Source of the DNA: Dysidea avara
Taxonomy: Eukaryota > Porifera > Demospongiae > Dictyoceratida > Dysideidae
Direction: 5' to 3'
Length of the DNA stretch: 64,000 nt
Assembly (NCBI RefSeq): GCF_963678975.1
Contig: NC_089281.1
Coordinates: forward strand, 7,093,277-7,157,276
Shown here: piece after piece, positions 21,335-33,100 of the stretch
Numbering within the stretch: the first letter of the stretch is position 1
Layout: every line of letters begins with the position of its first letter
Made by a program: the position numbers and the translations under genes
Notes under the pieces: model-generated
What the model saw: only the letters and a program-made list of their open reading frames with translations
Told to the model about the DNA's origin: nothing
The model's database searches: none

Positions 21335-24191
21335 CATGCACACATGCTCTCTTGTTTTGTTTGGTTTCCTTGTCCGAGGATCAGTTTTCACCCTCCATTC
21401 CTCACCTGACACTGAGTATCTCCTTTTATTTAAGAGTACCCCTGGAGGGTGAATTAGATCACCTCATTGTAGTTGCCACCTCTTAGTGCCACTGGGTCTT
21501 TGTTTAATAGGTGTAGCTTCACTGTCCAGAGCAAATGGCTGTTCTATTAGGGTATAATCTCTGCCTTGATGAGTCTTATTACCCCAGTGATTCCTAGAGT
21601 GTGTTAATTTTAGCCAGCTTGAACAACAAACCTCACCATATACAGGGGGTGTATGTAGTAGTTGTAACATGGACACGAGTGATTTGCCTGAAATATACGC
21701 ACGAGCACGAGGGGCCAAATCACAAGTGCCCATGTTACAACCAATATAGTCCACTTGGGTAACTCACCTACAAGTGTGGGAAACTGCAGGAATGCTTTGC
21801 GAGTGTATTTATATGGGACCATATGGATTTCAGTAGTGGATAATGTTGTAAGAGCAACGACAAGGTGCTGAGAGGCTGAACGTAAGTGTGTTGACATGAG
21901 CATGCAGATCGCTTTGATTGTGGGTACACAGTTAAACACAGGAAGCCCAAATGTAAGTTGAGCAGCTCATAATGAAGCTTAAGTGCACTATAAAGTACTT
22001 ACTATACTAGCCATGAATAAGTTAAAGTAGTGAATATGTCTATAATGGCCTAGTCAATTAAGTGCCACACCCAGTCAATACCCCGCCTGGTGTCAAACTA
22101 ATATAAAGACATTCAAGTGCACTAAAGTACTTACTTTACTAGCCATGAATAAACTAAAGTAGTAAATATGTTTACACTAATGGCCAAAGCGCAGGTAGTA
22201 TATACAGGTTATATCCCTCCTTGGAGGGATATAACTTGTATATAATACCTCCATTTCTCGTTAATGCATTCCTGAACACTGATAGTAGTGCTATTATACA
22301 CCTTATATGCAGTTGGGCTCAATTGTATGTCAGGTACTTCTGCCAAGCTTTGGAATATACACCTGGGTCTGTTTAATCACTGAGGTGCTAAATCAGAGTT
22401 GTGTGCTATACTAGAGTCTATACTGCTTCATCTTGTGTTTCATTGCTGCAAGTGAAGATTCCAAACTGTTAAGTAAATTATATAAGCACTCTGTGTACCA
22501 CTTTATCCTATGCCTCATTTACTCTAACAAATAAATGCCTGGGCCTGAATAGATGCCATAAAGGCTAGGTCCAAAATATCTTATAGGAAATAAAGGCTGG
22601 GCTTTTACACAGATAAATACAGTACATGGATATTACGCTTACATTTTAGTGATTACGTACAAGTAGAGATGAAAACTGGTCTCACTCAATTTTAGGTAGC
22701 AATTACGTTTTATTCATAAAGATTCAAGAAACCATCTTGTTCCAGTGCCTTAGAAATTTTTATGTAATATTTCCTTGATGTCTGAGGTTACTACAGTATC
22801 TGCAACAGAAAACCTGTAATGGGCTTACTAAATAGTAAGTAAGCTGAAAATCAGCAGAGCCAAAAATGAAATATCCTTACTATTATTTACTTTCTGGACA
22901 AAACAAGTGTCATTGTGGCATTGATCTGGGCATTGATAGTACTTGATATACCAATGTCATGATGTGCCATCAAAGGCCTACAGGGGTGAATAAACCTAGA
23001 CATGTTAACTTCTCCTGCCAATTAATACTTCACCCACACTGGTCCATACTCAAAGAGTACACTACCAGCTACTCCGATTACATAATACTTTACATATTAT
23101 TTTATCCTTCATCTTTTACACAAAGAAATTTTGACGTAAGAAAGGTTTGACAATCAGCTTAATTTGTCAAATTTAAGTTCGTCAAATTAAATGCCCATAA
23201 GCACTTTTAAAAGTAGATTTTTTTAAATCTACAAGCTCTTAATTTTCATCAACATTTATTTGTCAAATATGATGAAGTGTGAATTTGTTGAATTATAATT
23301 TCCGTGCATATGGTAACAGCAATGCTGCAGTGCTTAAATGTTTGTACGTGTTGACATCAAGTGATCTAATACCAGATATTATAAGTTATTGTTTATAAAT
23401 GGTGTTTGCACTGATCAATACAATGTAATTACTGCAAAATAGGCAAGGTATACGTTGTCTTTGCTATTATATGTAATCAAGAGTTCATAATATATATACT
23501 AAGGAGAGTATCCTACTCTCATATACCCCTGTAGAAAGGCGTATCGTGAAGTTATGACGTAACACTTCTGAGTTCGTCCGTTTTTCTTTGTATAATTAAT
23601 GATGTCATTAGTTGAACATGGTATCGATTGATCGCGTGCCTAACAACGTCGCTAGCAACCAAATCATCTCCAGCTCTAAGCGTTTCTCACCGAACTACAA
23701 TCGTTCCCTCATGGCTTAAGACCACTTAGTAGGTGTTTCTTGCTTAGCCATTCGCGAATACGGCTATTCTGAGCGTCGCGAGTGTGAAATGGTGCTAACG
23801 ATACTTTCACTTTTACGGCTGCTCGTACGTCACAAACCACAACATCTTGTCGTTACGTCATAACTTCACGATACGCCTTTCTACAGGGGTATATGAGAGT
23901 AGGATACTCTCCTTAGTATATATATTATGAACTCTTGATGTAATTTACAGTGTGGTTTTTGTTGTAGCTTGAAGTCAGTCGGTGGATCCATGTATTATTG
24001 TGGCATCACTTACCAACAGATATAAGAGATGTACTACCCACAGGTAATCACTTATATAACATTGTTCTCGTCATTATCATCATGTTACTATAGGAGATGA
24101 ATCTTACAGTTCTCACGGTCTTCCAACATATGAAGATGTTGTTGAGGATGAAAATCAGAATGCATCCAATTGGATGTGCCTTATGTGTTAA
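19129..24191 (+). CDS. Unrecognised 110-aa protein in four exons
   Basis: Exons chosen: 19129-19155, 19374-19505, 23968-24043 and 24094-24191. All junctions are GT-AG and in phase (0, 0, 1), giving 9+44+57 residues. The protein starts MQSSPAPLT, continues with KRAGPYGAGDSCKFEIEFTH, and ends DESYSSHGLPTYEDVVEDE then NWMCLMC and a stop. I do not recognise the family. Visible features are a Trp/His-rich amphipathic stretch (RWIHVLLWHHLP), a tyrosine motif LPTYEDV of the kind WW or sorting adaptors can bind, an acidic tail and a Cys-terminal end. The third intron is 4.46 kb, holds a 460-bp MITE ending 30 bp before the acceptor, and could hide further exons. The stop is 168 bp upstream of the acetyl-CoA synthetase start. 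The last two exons are the best supported. Confidence 0.5.
20855..20880. repeat. (CA)n microsatellite
   Basis: ACACACACACACAC followed by GCATGCACACACA. Low complexity. Confidence 0.85.
21303..21333. repeat. (AC)n microsatellite
   Basis: About 15 AC units. The long minus-strand frame across 20984-21412 includes this tract and is not credible as a gene. Confidence 0.9.
21979..22190. repeat. Tandem duplication of about 80 bp with spacer
   Basis: AAGTGCACTATAAAGTACTT with ACTAGCCATGAATAAGTTAA at 21979 is repeated at about 22113 as AAGTGCACTAAAGTACTTAC with ACTAGCCATGAATAAACTAA. The unit itself contains a GTACTTAC/GTGCACT symmetry. Confidence 0.6.
22213..22242. repeat. Perfect 13-bp hairpin
   Basis: GTTATATCCCTCC, a TT loop, then GGAGGGATATAAC. 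No T-tract or other terminator context is meaningful here; it is probably part of a small repeat. Confidence 0.6.
23135..23320. repeat. Dispersed repeat, copy 2 of 2
   Basis: Counterpart of 3421-3590: TTGTCAAA blocks, TCGTCAAATTAAATGCCCAT, then TTCATCAACATTTATTTGTC and GATGAAGTGTGAA. Boundaries are approximate. Confidence 0.5.
23478..23937. mobile_element. 460-bp MITE, 7-bp target duplication (copy A)
   Basis: Begins CAAGAGTTCATAATATAT and ends with its inverse. The terminal inverted repeats run about 80 bp (through GGCGTATCGTGAAGTTATGA). It is flanked by ATGTAAT on both sides (23471-23477, 23938-23944). It is nearly identical along its length to the copy at 26611. No coding capacity. The 7-bp duplication is unusual; hAT makes 8 and P-like elements 7-8, so the superfamily is undecided. 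It lies in an intron, 30 bp before an acceptor. Confidence 0.9.
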
Positions 24192-24359
24192 AATTTTATT
24201 GCAATATATATAAATGTGCGTACTTGTTTATATAATATAAAAGGTTAATAATATCATAGATAATAGAGTACTTAAAGTATATGATAAAGGTTAAACTTTT
24301 AAGGTTACATTTGTACAAAGTTATACGGATTTTTTTACGGCCGTAAACGTTATTGCTCG

Positions 24360-27300
24360 ATGGCGGTACCGATAGAGCCTCACTTTGTAGACTCCAACCA
24401 TGACGCGTTATACGCTGAAAGTGTTAACAACCCGGACCGATTCTGGGGTACTCTGGCCAGGAAACGGCTGCGCTGGATAAAGGACTTCGATACGGTCAAG
24501 GATTGTGATTTGAAACTTGGAAAGATTAGCTGGTTTTTAGGCGGAAAACTGAACGTTTCAGGTGAGCTGAGAAGCATACTATGAACCTCGCTATGAAAGC
24601 ATCAACTCTACACACTCAACTAGCTAAAGTTTTAATTGCTAGGAATATTGGGGCTGCAATTAATTGGCACATTGAGATTTTTTCACTATAAAATTTGCTT
24701 TAGACAATTGCCTGGACAGACAAGTTGAGCAACATCCAGACCGTGTTGCATTTATTTGGGAAAAAGATAAGACAGGTGACCATGAAACAATAACATACAA
24801 GTAAGTCGATTGAATTTGTATTATGTGTGTGTATGAGTTGTTGGTGAATATAGTGTTAACTGACAGTTATACAATTTTTCTTAGATAAGGTTTCTTGTGA
24901 TATCTGTTTTTAATTTTAGTTACTATGAAGTAGTAAGCAGCTGAGTTTTTTCTTATAATCAGCTCCTGAACCAGCTGAAAATTTTGTAGCAGCTGGTTGT
25001 TGACATCCTTGTGACAAGTCGTGGGTTTCATTGGTTGTAGCAAGCCTTGTACTACCGTATAATCTTGTTAACATTTAGGCAGCATTGAGCCTGTTTGCAG
25101 TAAAGTATCTTTGGAGAGTGATACCTTAGTGTATTTATTATGAAAATCTTAATAATTGACGCACAGGCAAATGTTAGAGATGACATGTCAAGTTGCTAAT
25201 ACTTTTAAGCAGTATGGGGTTGTGAAAGGCGATCGGGTTGCCGTCTACATGCCCATGACACCTCTCCTAGCTGCAGTGATGTTGGCATGTGCACGTATCG
25301 GAGCTGTCCACAGTGTGGTGTTTGCAGGATTTAGTGCTGAAGCTTTGAAGAGTAGAATATTAGATGGTAAGTGCACATAACTTTACTGCTTTTTATATTG
25401 TTTTCACATTGTTATTGTAATTATGGGATTGTTGTTTTTACCAGCTTCTTGTAAGATTGTGGTGACAGCAGATCAGGGTATTAGAGGAGGAAAGGCTATT
25501 GAGCTGAAGAAGACAGTCGATAGTGCAGTAGCTGGTTGTGACTGTGTCAAGAACGTGTTTGTAATGCACCGAACTGGAGTACAAGTGCCATGGGTGGATG
25601 GACGGGATGTTCACTTAGAAGAGGTGCAGTGAATTTCTGAATACACTTTGAGTATTTAAATACACATATAGGCGATGAAGCAGCAGCCTACTACTTGCCC
25701 AGTGGAGCCACTTGATAGTGAAGATCCACTATTTATGCTATACACATCTGGGAGTACAGGAAAGCCCAAGGGTCTTGTACATACACAAGCTGGATACTTG
25801 CTATATGCTGGAATGACAATAGAGGTATGTAATATGGAATGTCTTAACAACAGAACCTCTTTTGCAAAAAAACAAAAAGAAAACAAAAACATTAGGATCA
25901 GCTTTCATTCTTTTCAGATATAAAATACAAATTCTGTGACACTCTCAACACTAGCTAGGTGTAGTGTCACCCTTTCATGAGTTAAGTTGAATGGACAATG
26001 AAAAATTTTTGTGTAGAGAAAGCTTTTTGAAGTATGGACTGTTGTTTCTCTTACTTGCAGCACGTGTTTGATTATCGTCCTGGTGATGTGTTTGCTTGTG
26101 TGGCTGATATTGGATGGATAACGGGTCACACTTATGTCGTGTATGGTCCACTGGGGATTGGTGCAACATGTGTATTATTTGAGAGCACTCCAGTTTATCC
26201 TGACGCAGGTTAGTATAGTAAAGCCACATCAATTTGATTAGTTGTTTCACGGGCCTGACTGACCCACTTTTTTTATTAAAATAAATTTTCGTGGAAACTC
26301 AAGCTCTAGAAATTCCTAGCACAAAAATTAACTTTTGCTTGTGAAATAGCTAATCAAGTGTACAGTAGCTTGTGTGGTGTATACGTATGCGTAGTGGATA
26401 GTGTGTGTGCGTGTGCGTGTGCATGCATGTGTCTACAGCTGCATGACATTGTGTCTGTTTGTGCATTCATATGTGTGTTATGTTGCATTGCATGTGCATA
26501 TTATTATTATTATTAGAGCTTCCACAGTGGCCAGTACTGAAGGTCTGACAGCAACATGTGCTGCAGCCTTTGGATTACCTAACCTAACAAAAAATGGGAC
26601 TATATATCAGCAAGAGTTCATAATATATATACTGAGAAGAGTATCCTACTCTCATATACCCCTGTAGAAGGGCGTATCGTGAAGTTATGATGTAGCACTT
26701 CTGAGTTCGCCCATTTTTCTTTGTATAATTAATGATGTCATTAGTTGAACAGGGTATCGATTGAACGCGTGCCTAACAACGTCGCTAGCAACCGAATTTT
26801 CTCCAGCTCTAAGCGTTTCTCACCGAATTACAATCGTTCCTTCATGGGGTAAGACCACTTCGTAGGTGTTTCTTGCTAAGCCATTCGCGAATACTGCTAT
26901 CCTGAGTGTTGCGAGTGTGAAATGGTGCTAACGATTCTTGCACTTTTATGGCTGCATATATGTCACAAACTGCAACATCTTGTCGTTACATCATAACTTC
27001 ACGATACTCCCTTCTATAGGGGTATATGAGAGTAGGATACTCTCCTCAGTATATATATTATGAACTCTTGATATCAGGCAGAGGCTCCTGTTGTACACCA
27101 TTAATTTAGCATGTGTGTGTTTGCTGTTCTCCTAGTACAAATCACCTGAAATACAGCAGTGCTTGCTAACTAACTAATACAGTAGTTACCTAGTACAACA
27201 CAATGTGTTCCATTCCAGGTCGTTACTGGGAGATGGTGGATCGGCTGAAAATCACTCAGTTCTACACTGCACCCACAGCCCTCAGGTTGTTGATCAAGTG

Positions 27301-29110
27301 TGGGAATGAACATGTGACCCCATACAATCGAGACACTCTACGGGTACTGGGATGTGGTGAGTGTGTCTGTGTGCGTGCGTGCGTGTATGTGCCATGCGTG
27401 TACCTTATAATGGGTTGTTTTCAAGGGACATTTTTACAAAGCTGAAATTTTCAATTGTCTTTGGCCTATGTATCTATGTAACTAGCTATCTTAGTACTAA
27501 TGATTTGTGAATTTTTACATATCAAGTCATTTACAGAATAAATCCCTTTTGAAAGTAACACCTTTTCAGACAACTTGAAATATCAAAACCACAGAGATAT
27601 TACAGTTTACCTTGGGACCAACCAGTAGTGTCCTTATCAAACCAAGAAGTAAAATAATTGTATGTAATTGTCTGAATCATGAAGGTTGCCCTCATTTTCA
27701 AGTATTCATATTACACATGTAAATGTATATATATATATATTTGTAGTTGGTGAGCCACTGAACTGGACAGCATGGAAATGGTACCACAGTACTGTTGGCA
27801 GTGATAAGTGTACTGTAGTAGACACGTGGTTTCAAACAGGTGAGTTCTATTATTCTGTGAGAATGTCATATATACCCAGTTGTTTTCCAGAAACCGGTGG
27901 TATTGCAATCACACCGCGACCATCTTCAGACCACTCCACACCCAAACCTGGGTTCCCTATGTCTCCGTTCTTTGGAGTGGAACCAGTATTATACAGTAAA
28001 GAGGTATGGACTTGTTTCTCATGACATTTTAATTGTCACTGCTGTTGTTTTCAGGGTGAGCTATTAAAGGGTAATGACATCACTGGTCACTTGTGCATCA
28101 ACGAGCCCATGCCGGGAATGGCTCGTACCATCTATGGAGACCACCAGCGGTTCATTGATACCTATTATAAGCCACACCCTGGTATGCACATGTTTTAAGC
28201 TACACCCTGATATGTCCTGATACCTATTATAAGCCGTATGCACGTGTTTCAAGCTACACCCTGATACCTACTCTAAGCCACACCCTGGTATGCACATGTT
28301 TTAAACTACACCCTTATATGTACTGATACCTATTGTAAGCCACAGCTTATTTACCGATGATAAGCCACACCCTGATGTGTATTGTAAGAATATCTATTGC
28401 AAGTGGTACATACCATGCATAAGCTTTGCTCTCCATTGATACAGTCCACATGTCATGTTATAGGAGTGTATTTCACTGGAGATGGAGCTTACCGTGATGC
28501 TGATGGTCACTACCAAATCACTGGCAGAGTGGATGATGTGATCAATGCTAAGGGCCACAGGCTGGGAACAGCTGAAGTAGAAAGTGCCATGGTAGGATGT
28601 TACGTTTGGCTGACACACTAGAAGTATTTACATTTCACACTAGAACAAAGACCACAGAATTGCTGAATCAGCTGTAGTTGGATACCCTCACGAAATATTC
28701 GGAGAAGGTAAAGAGAAATGGATGATTACTGTTTTACCTAAAAATGTGATATAATTTTCTGCAGGAGTGTTTGCCTTCCTTATACTAAAGGATGGAGTCA
28801 AGGATGATGAAAAAGTAATCTTTGAAGACTTGGAGAAACTAGTTAGAAAGTGGATTGCAGCTTTTGCTGTGCCCAATGTCTTTCTAGTAAGTGTTTACAA
28901 TCTGTTACTAAATTGTCACATTATTATCTGTTTATCTAGATTGTGCCTGGCTTGCCCAAGACACGCTCTGGTAAAATAATGAGAAGGATTTTACGTAAAG
29001 TGGCAGCAAGCGAGTACGACCAATTAGGTGATGTATCGACACTTGCTAACCCAAGCATAGTAGAAGAAATCAAAGCTAAACACATGTTACTGACTAGCAA
29101 AGAACAGTAA
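24360..29110 (+). CDS. ACSS1: Acetyl-CoA synthetase (AMP-forming), ACSS1-like
   Basis: Activates acetate with ATP to acetyl-AMP and then acetyl-CoA. Fourteen in-phase GT-AG exons: 24360-24561, 24704-24800, 25167-25366, 25445-25623, 25672-25824, 26061-26208, 27219-27356, 27747-27839, 27891-28003, 28055-28181, 28464-28591, 28644-28707, 28765-28886, 28940-29110. They encode 644 aa, near the usual length of about 650. Motifs: P-loop [11 protein letters not shown] (250-260), [13 protein letters not shown] (about 296), GEP (374-376), QTETGG (402-407), YFTGD (486-490), hinge GRVDDVIN (504-511) and the C-terminal [11 protein letters not shown] with the acetylatable lysine at 600. Wording ([21 protein letters not shown]) is closer to mitochondrial ACSS1 than to ACSS2. 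No transit peptide is evident at the chosen ATG, so localisation is open. Oddity: Phe401 sits where ACSS enzymes have the acetate-pocket Trp (see findings). Intron 6 carries a MITE and intron 10 a tandem repeat of the exon end. Confidence 0.95.
26400..26435. repeat. (GT)n-rich tract in ACSS intron 6
   Basis: GTGTGTGTGCGTGTGCGTGTGC and nearby TGCATG repeats. Low complexity. Confidence 0.8.
26611..27070. mobile_element. 460-bp MITE, 7-bp target duplication (copy B)
   Basis: Same element as 23478-23937 with scattered substitutions and equal length. Flanked by ATATCAG on both sides (26604-26610, 27071-27077), different from copy A's target, which proves independent insertion. Located in ACSS intron 6. 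Confidence 0.9.
28160..28400. repeat. Degenerate tandem repeat seeded by ACSS exon 10 and its donor
   Basis: The exon 10 end (GATACCTATTATAAGCC, ACACCCTG, donor GTATGC) is repeated four to five times downstream in the intron in degraded form: ATAAGCCGTATGCACGTG, TAAGCCACACCCTGGTATGC, TAAGCCACACCCTGATGTG. At least one further copy keeps an intact CCCTG|GTATGC junction. Confidence 0.8.
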
Positions 29111-29324
29111 TATATTTTATACAGAAATATATATATATATTTATGAAGAACATCTGGGGAAGAATGGTTGGGGAAGGTTTAATTTAGCAGAGGCCAAGGG
29201 GGGCACAGCTTACTAGGTAAATTATATTATTTGCAGGATGTAGAGTAAAATAATCTGCTTTCAGAACACTACCAAACAGATTGTATATATTTTAAAATTT
29301 CAATCAGTTTTTTTTTTTTTTTGG

Positions 29325-30041
29325 TCAATATACAAGTCTTGCAATGCCCAAGCTTGCCATACCTGTAAATAAAAGAACACAAGTAATATTAAAAAGTATA
29401 CTAAGATCTTAGACCTCACCAATTCCAATAAATGCATACCAGTGACGGTTTTTATTGCCAGGCGGGAGTCGGCTCCTCTCGTAGAAGGCATAACATGTGA
29501 CAGCAAATGATACACCACATCCGACTATCTTACACTCAATACAATCAGATGGTCTGTCCTAATAACAACCATTTGGATGAAAAAGTGAATCACCTACTGT
29601 GAGCTATAGAAAGTATGTTACTGGAATTTAGCTACACAGAAAGGAAATTGTGGATAGGAATGTAACAATTCTTTGACACAAGATTTTGAACGACATGAAT
29701 CCTGGGTGTAACCTCATTTCAGTGCAATTATATCTTATGCAGTTACATCATGAAAAGGATTGGTTAATTTGCACTCAGGCGTATATGTGCAAAAGTCTAA
29801 AATCAGTTGATGCGCAGGAAATAATATGGTTTTCAACCCAACATAATTATTTCCTATAATAGATGACATGTGTAATTGCATATTTACAAATACAACTAGC
29901 TGTATTTATAATTCACACGTTGTGTATTTAAATACTTTTGATGTATTATATCACCTACAAGTTAGCACTAATGTTACAACGACACAATAGGTGTGTTGTG
30001 CATTACAAAACTGCAAAACAGCAACATTGACTTACCTTCAT
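29325..30041 (-). CDS. DMAC1: DMAC1-like small membrane protein, 60 aa
   Basis: Three exons: 30041-30036 (ATG AAG only), 29558-29420 and 29362-29325, with GTAAGT and GTGAGG donors and TAG and CAG acceptors, all in phase. The protein has a CxxC-type start (DCIECKIVGCG), a hydrophobic segment (VSFAVTCYAFYE), a short basic Pro/Asn loop, and a second hydrophobic segment (YAFIGIGMASLGIARLVY). This matches the small two-helix DMAC1/TMEM261 family (DUF4536), whose human member assists assembly of the distal membrane arm of mitochondrial complex I. The size is below the human protein (about 110 aa), mainly because the N-terminus is minimal. It is head-to-head with the ABCD4-like gene: 117 bp separate the two ATGs, so a shared promoter is likely. 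A run of A follows the stop. The gene model is good; the family call is moderate. Confidence 0.65.
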
Positions 30042-30158
30042 TTAACAAAACGGACCAGGATATTACCGCATACTTATAATATACCGGTATATAAAAGCGC
30101 ATGCTCCACAGGGTGACACACACGTGCAAGCTCTCGTGCTACGAATGAGCTGTGGAGA
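30042..30158. promoter_or_regulatory. Probable bidirectional promoter
   Basis: The 117 bp between two divergent start codons (DMAC1-like on minus, ABCD4-like on plus) must hold both 5' ends or their first UTR segments. It includes TATAATATACCGGTATATAA, a symmetric TATA-like stretch, and CACACACGTGCAAG with an E-box core CACGTG. The promoter call is inferred from arrangement. Confidence 0.5.
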
Positions 30159-33100
30159 ATGGAGAAGGCGGGCGAAATGGATGAGCAGCGAATACCACTT
30201 CTTGTTAGCGACTCAGACACCGAGCTACAGTTTCCAGAGGAATTTACTGAGCGTATAGAGCAGAAGAATTTGAAAAGAACCACCAAACGAGGGTAAGCGA
30301 ACTTGAATCACCTGCACGCAGCTGCCTGGGTTTATGTAAACTCTCTTGTACAGGTTTGATTTGTTATTTTTAAAGCGGTTTTTCATGATTTCCAAGTTGA
30401 TGTTTCCTTGCTTGCTATCCAAGACATTGCTGTTCTTTCTGTTTCTGATATTCGTCAAGATAGCTGGTAGGAAGCGGACTGGTACGTATCACAACTTAAC
30501 AGGTTTTGTTTACTTTTACAGAGGAAGTAAATATCTCAAACACAGGACGAATCACTGGTGACTTTTATCTAGCAATAGACACCAAAAATAGATCCGAATT
30601 CAAACGCACACTGCTGTTTGCATCCTTGGTCACTTTTTTCACAGCTGTGGTAAGAAAAGTGGAGTCTGACATTTTATTAATGTCTTGAACCGTTTAGTGT
30701 AAGAGTGCTTCATTGTTTGTGAGTGGAATATTACACGTTCGTTGGAGGGGACTTATCACAAAAGCTATACACAATTGCTACTTTATTGACATCAACTATT
30801 TTGTCATAAACAGCAACAAAGACATCGATAATCCGTGAGTGTTTTTTTTAGGACCGTATGGTTAGCTGGTTTATGTATTTTAGTGATCAACGAATCACTC
30901 AAGATGTTGACCGATTTTGTGACCAACTCAGCCAGGCCATGCCAGACTTGGTGATTGCTCCACTAGTAGTAGCTTTCTATACTTATCAGACTACTAAGAA
31001 GTAGGCACACTACGTAGTACGTGACAGAAAGTAAATTCTGTTGGATATCTCTTTAGTGTTGGTTATGAGAGCCCTCTACTGATATTTGGATTTTTCCTGA
31101 TAAGCACGGTGCTTAACAAGTTTTTGATTAGTCCAATTGCTTCACTGGTATTCAAACAAGAAGCTAAAGAAGGAGACTTCAGGTATTAGAGGTGGTTGCT
31201 GTGCAGAGGTTGACATTAGTTTGTGGCAGGTTTCATCATGTCCAAGTCAGGAACAAGTCCGAATCACTTGCCCTTTATCGGTTAGTGTTGTTGGTTTGTT
31301 GTGGAAAGGGTACAGGCATAGTGAACAGGCATAGTGAACATGTATGTGTGTGTGAAACAATAAACTTGTTCATGATTTATTATTAATTTAACCTTTTGCC
31401 TTATTTGGGTTGCACTAACTCTAGGACCACAGAGGATAATGCATAACCTGTAAAATATCCCAACTGTTATGTTGTAGTTAGTTGGCACAAACCTGTTTAG
31501 TGTACATTCATGTCCTGTGTGGTTGTGTATGGAAACTTGTACTCTGTGTTGTGTTGTGTATTAGTGGAGGAAGTGCTGTACTTGCTAAAGGTGATAAACT
31601 GTTACAGGTAAGGAACTGAGTTGTACATGTGTTGTTTAACTGCATGTGTACAAATGGTATAGTAATGACATGTTTATTTGTGTGTGTAAACTCCTGGTCT
31701 CTACCTACGCGAGGTTCCACTGTATGTATGTTTGTAGTGTGTGTGTGTGTGTACGCGTGTGTGCGTGCGTCTACGTTGGAACCTCTGTTTAATGAACACT
31801 TTGGAGCAACCTCTTTAGGCAAAATTTTACTGTTATTAGGGGTTGTCCTTTTTTTAAAGGTAAACTTGTGTTCAGAAACTTGAGTAGTTAATGCACCGTG
31901 TCATTTACAGGGAGGGTCTTTTAGAATAGGTTTTACTGTATGCATATAACATGTGTGCTTGTACAAGGAACCTGTGTATAATGATCACCTTCGTGCCAGA
32001 AAGTTTTGGCCTGTATGTACAGGTGGCTGTTATAGAGAAAAACCTGGCATTTAGTGGTGATGACTTCTGTAAATAGACAATTGTGACTGTCTCAAAACCG
32101 GTCACAAGTATTAAGTTATGTGCCATTCAGGGCTCAAAAGTAGAAAGGAAATTTACAGCAGAAATCATTATCCAATACCACAGAGTTGTACAGCCACATG
32201 CATCCATCTCTTGGTTGGCCAGGGCTCTATCAAGGCCCCAAACCACTTGTTTGACTAGCCAGTGAGCTTGGAAAAAGCTGTCACTGGAACTTACCTCACA
32301 CAGGTACAGATTTAATAATACAAGCCCACTACAGTGTAACAATTTTGTGGCTAGTGACATTTCAGTACTATTAGTGGCTTTCTGTATGAAATACAATTAC
32401 TGCTGATGGAATTCGACAGCTGTTAGCACATGGTTTCACGCCTTGTAGTGCTTATGGGCTCCTGGTGATACTTGTGGGCTAATGTAGCATAGACGTAGCA
32501 AGATATTTTTAGATAGGGAAGCTCTGTTCCAGCAGTGTGCCAGCATGCAAAGCATGTCCCTAGGGGGGTCTGGAGGCATGCCCCCACTGGACTTTCTGAG
32601 ATCAGTTCTGAAGGCTATTTTGCGCACGGACTCTATCAGAACAACTGACTGTTTTATTAGAGTATCTTGCAAACTAAAATTAGAAAATCAATAGGGACTC
32701 CAGAGGGACTCCAGCCCCCCCAAGGTTGCTACACCTATGTTCACTTTTTTTTGTAACATTATGACTGGTGAACCTGCGCATATCACATTTAGAAGAAAGA
32801 ATGGTGCCAAGCTTATTATTTTTGTCTGAGTACTCGCCGCAATTATCAATTACTGAAATAGTGAAGTAGCCATGACGCTTCGTATCAACGCCTTTCACTG
32901 TCTACGAAGATAAATGGAAGAGAAAGAGAGCATAGGTAAGTCCATGAAGCATGCTTTGTATGTACTGCAGTATATCAAAAGGCACCTGTTAGGCCAAAGC
33001 AACATCAAATAATGAAAAAATCAAGCCTGTAGCTTTAGCCGTTATTGAGTTACACTTGTCTTAAGGCATCAGTTAGTCAGAAAATTCCCCTGAATAATTA

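Noticed and set aside
20984-21412. 142-codon minus-strand frame
   Set aside because: It runs through an (AC)n microsatellite (VCVCVC) and has no domain or splice context.
21610-21939. 109-codon minus-strand frame with a GTGAGT donor inside
   Set aside because: A possible exon end at about 21774 was considered, but no in-phase partner or family could be found, and the rest crosses repeat-like sequence.
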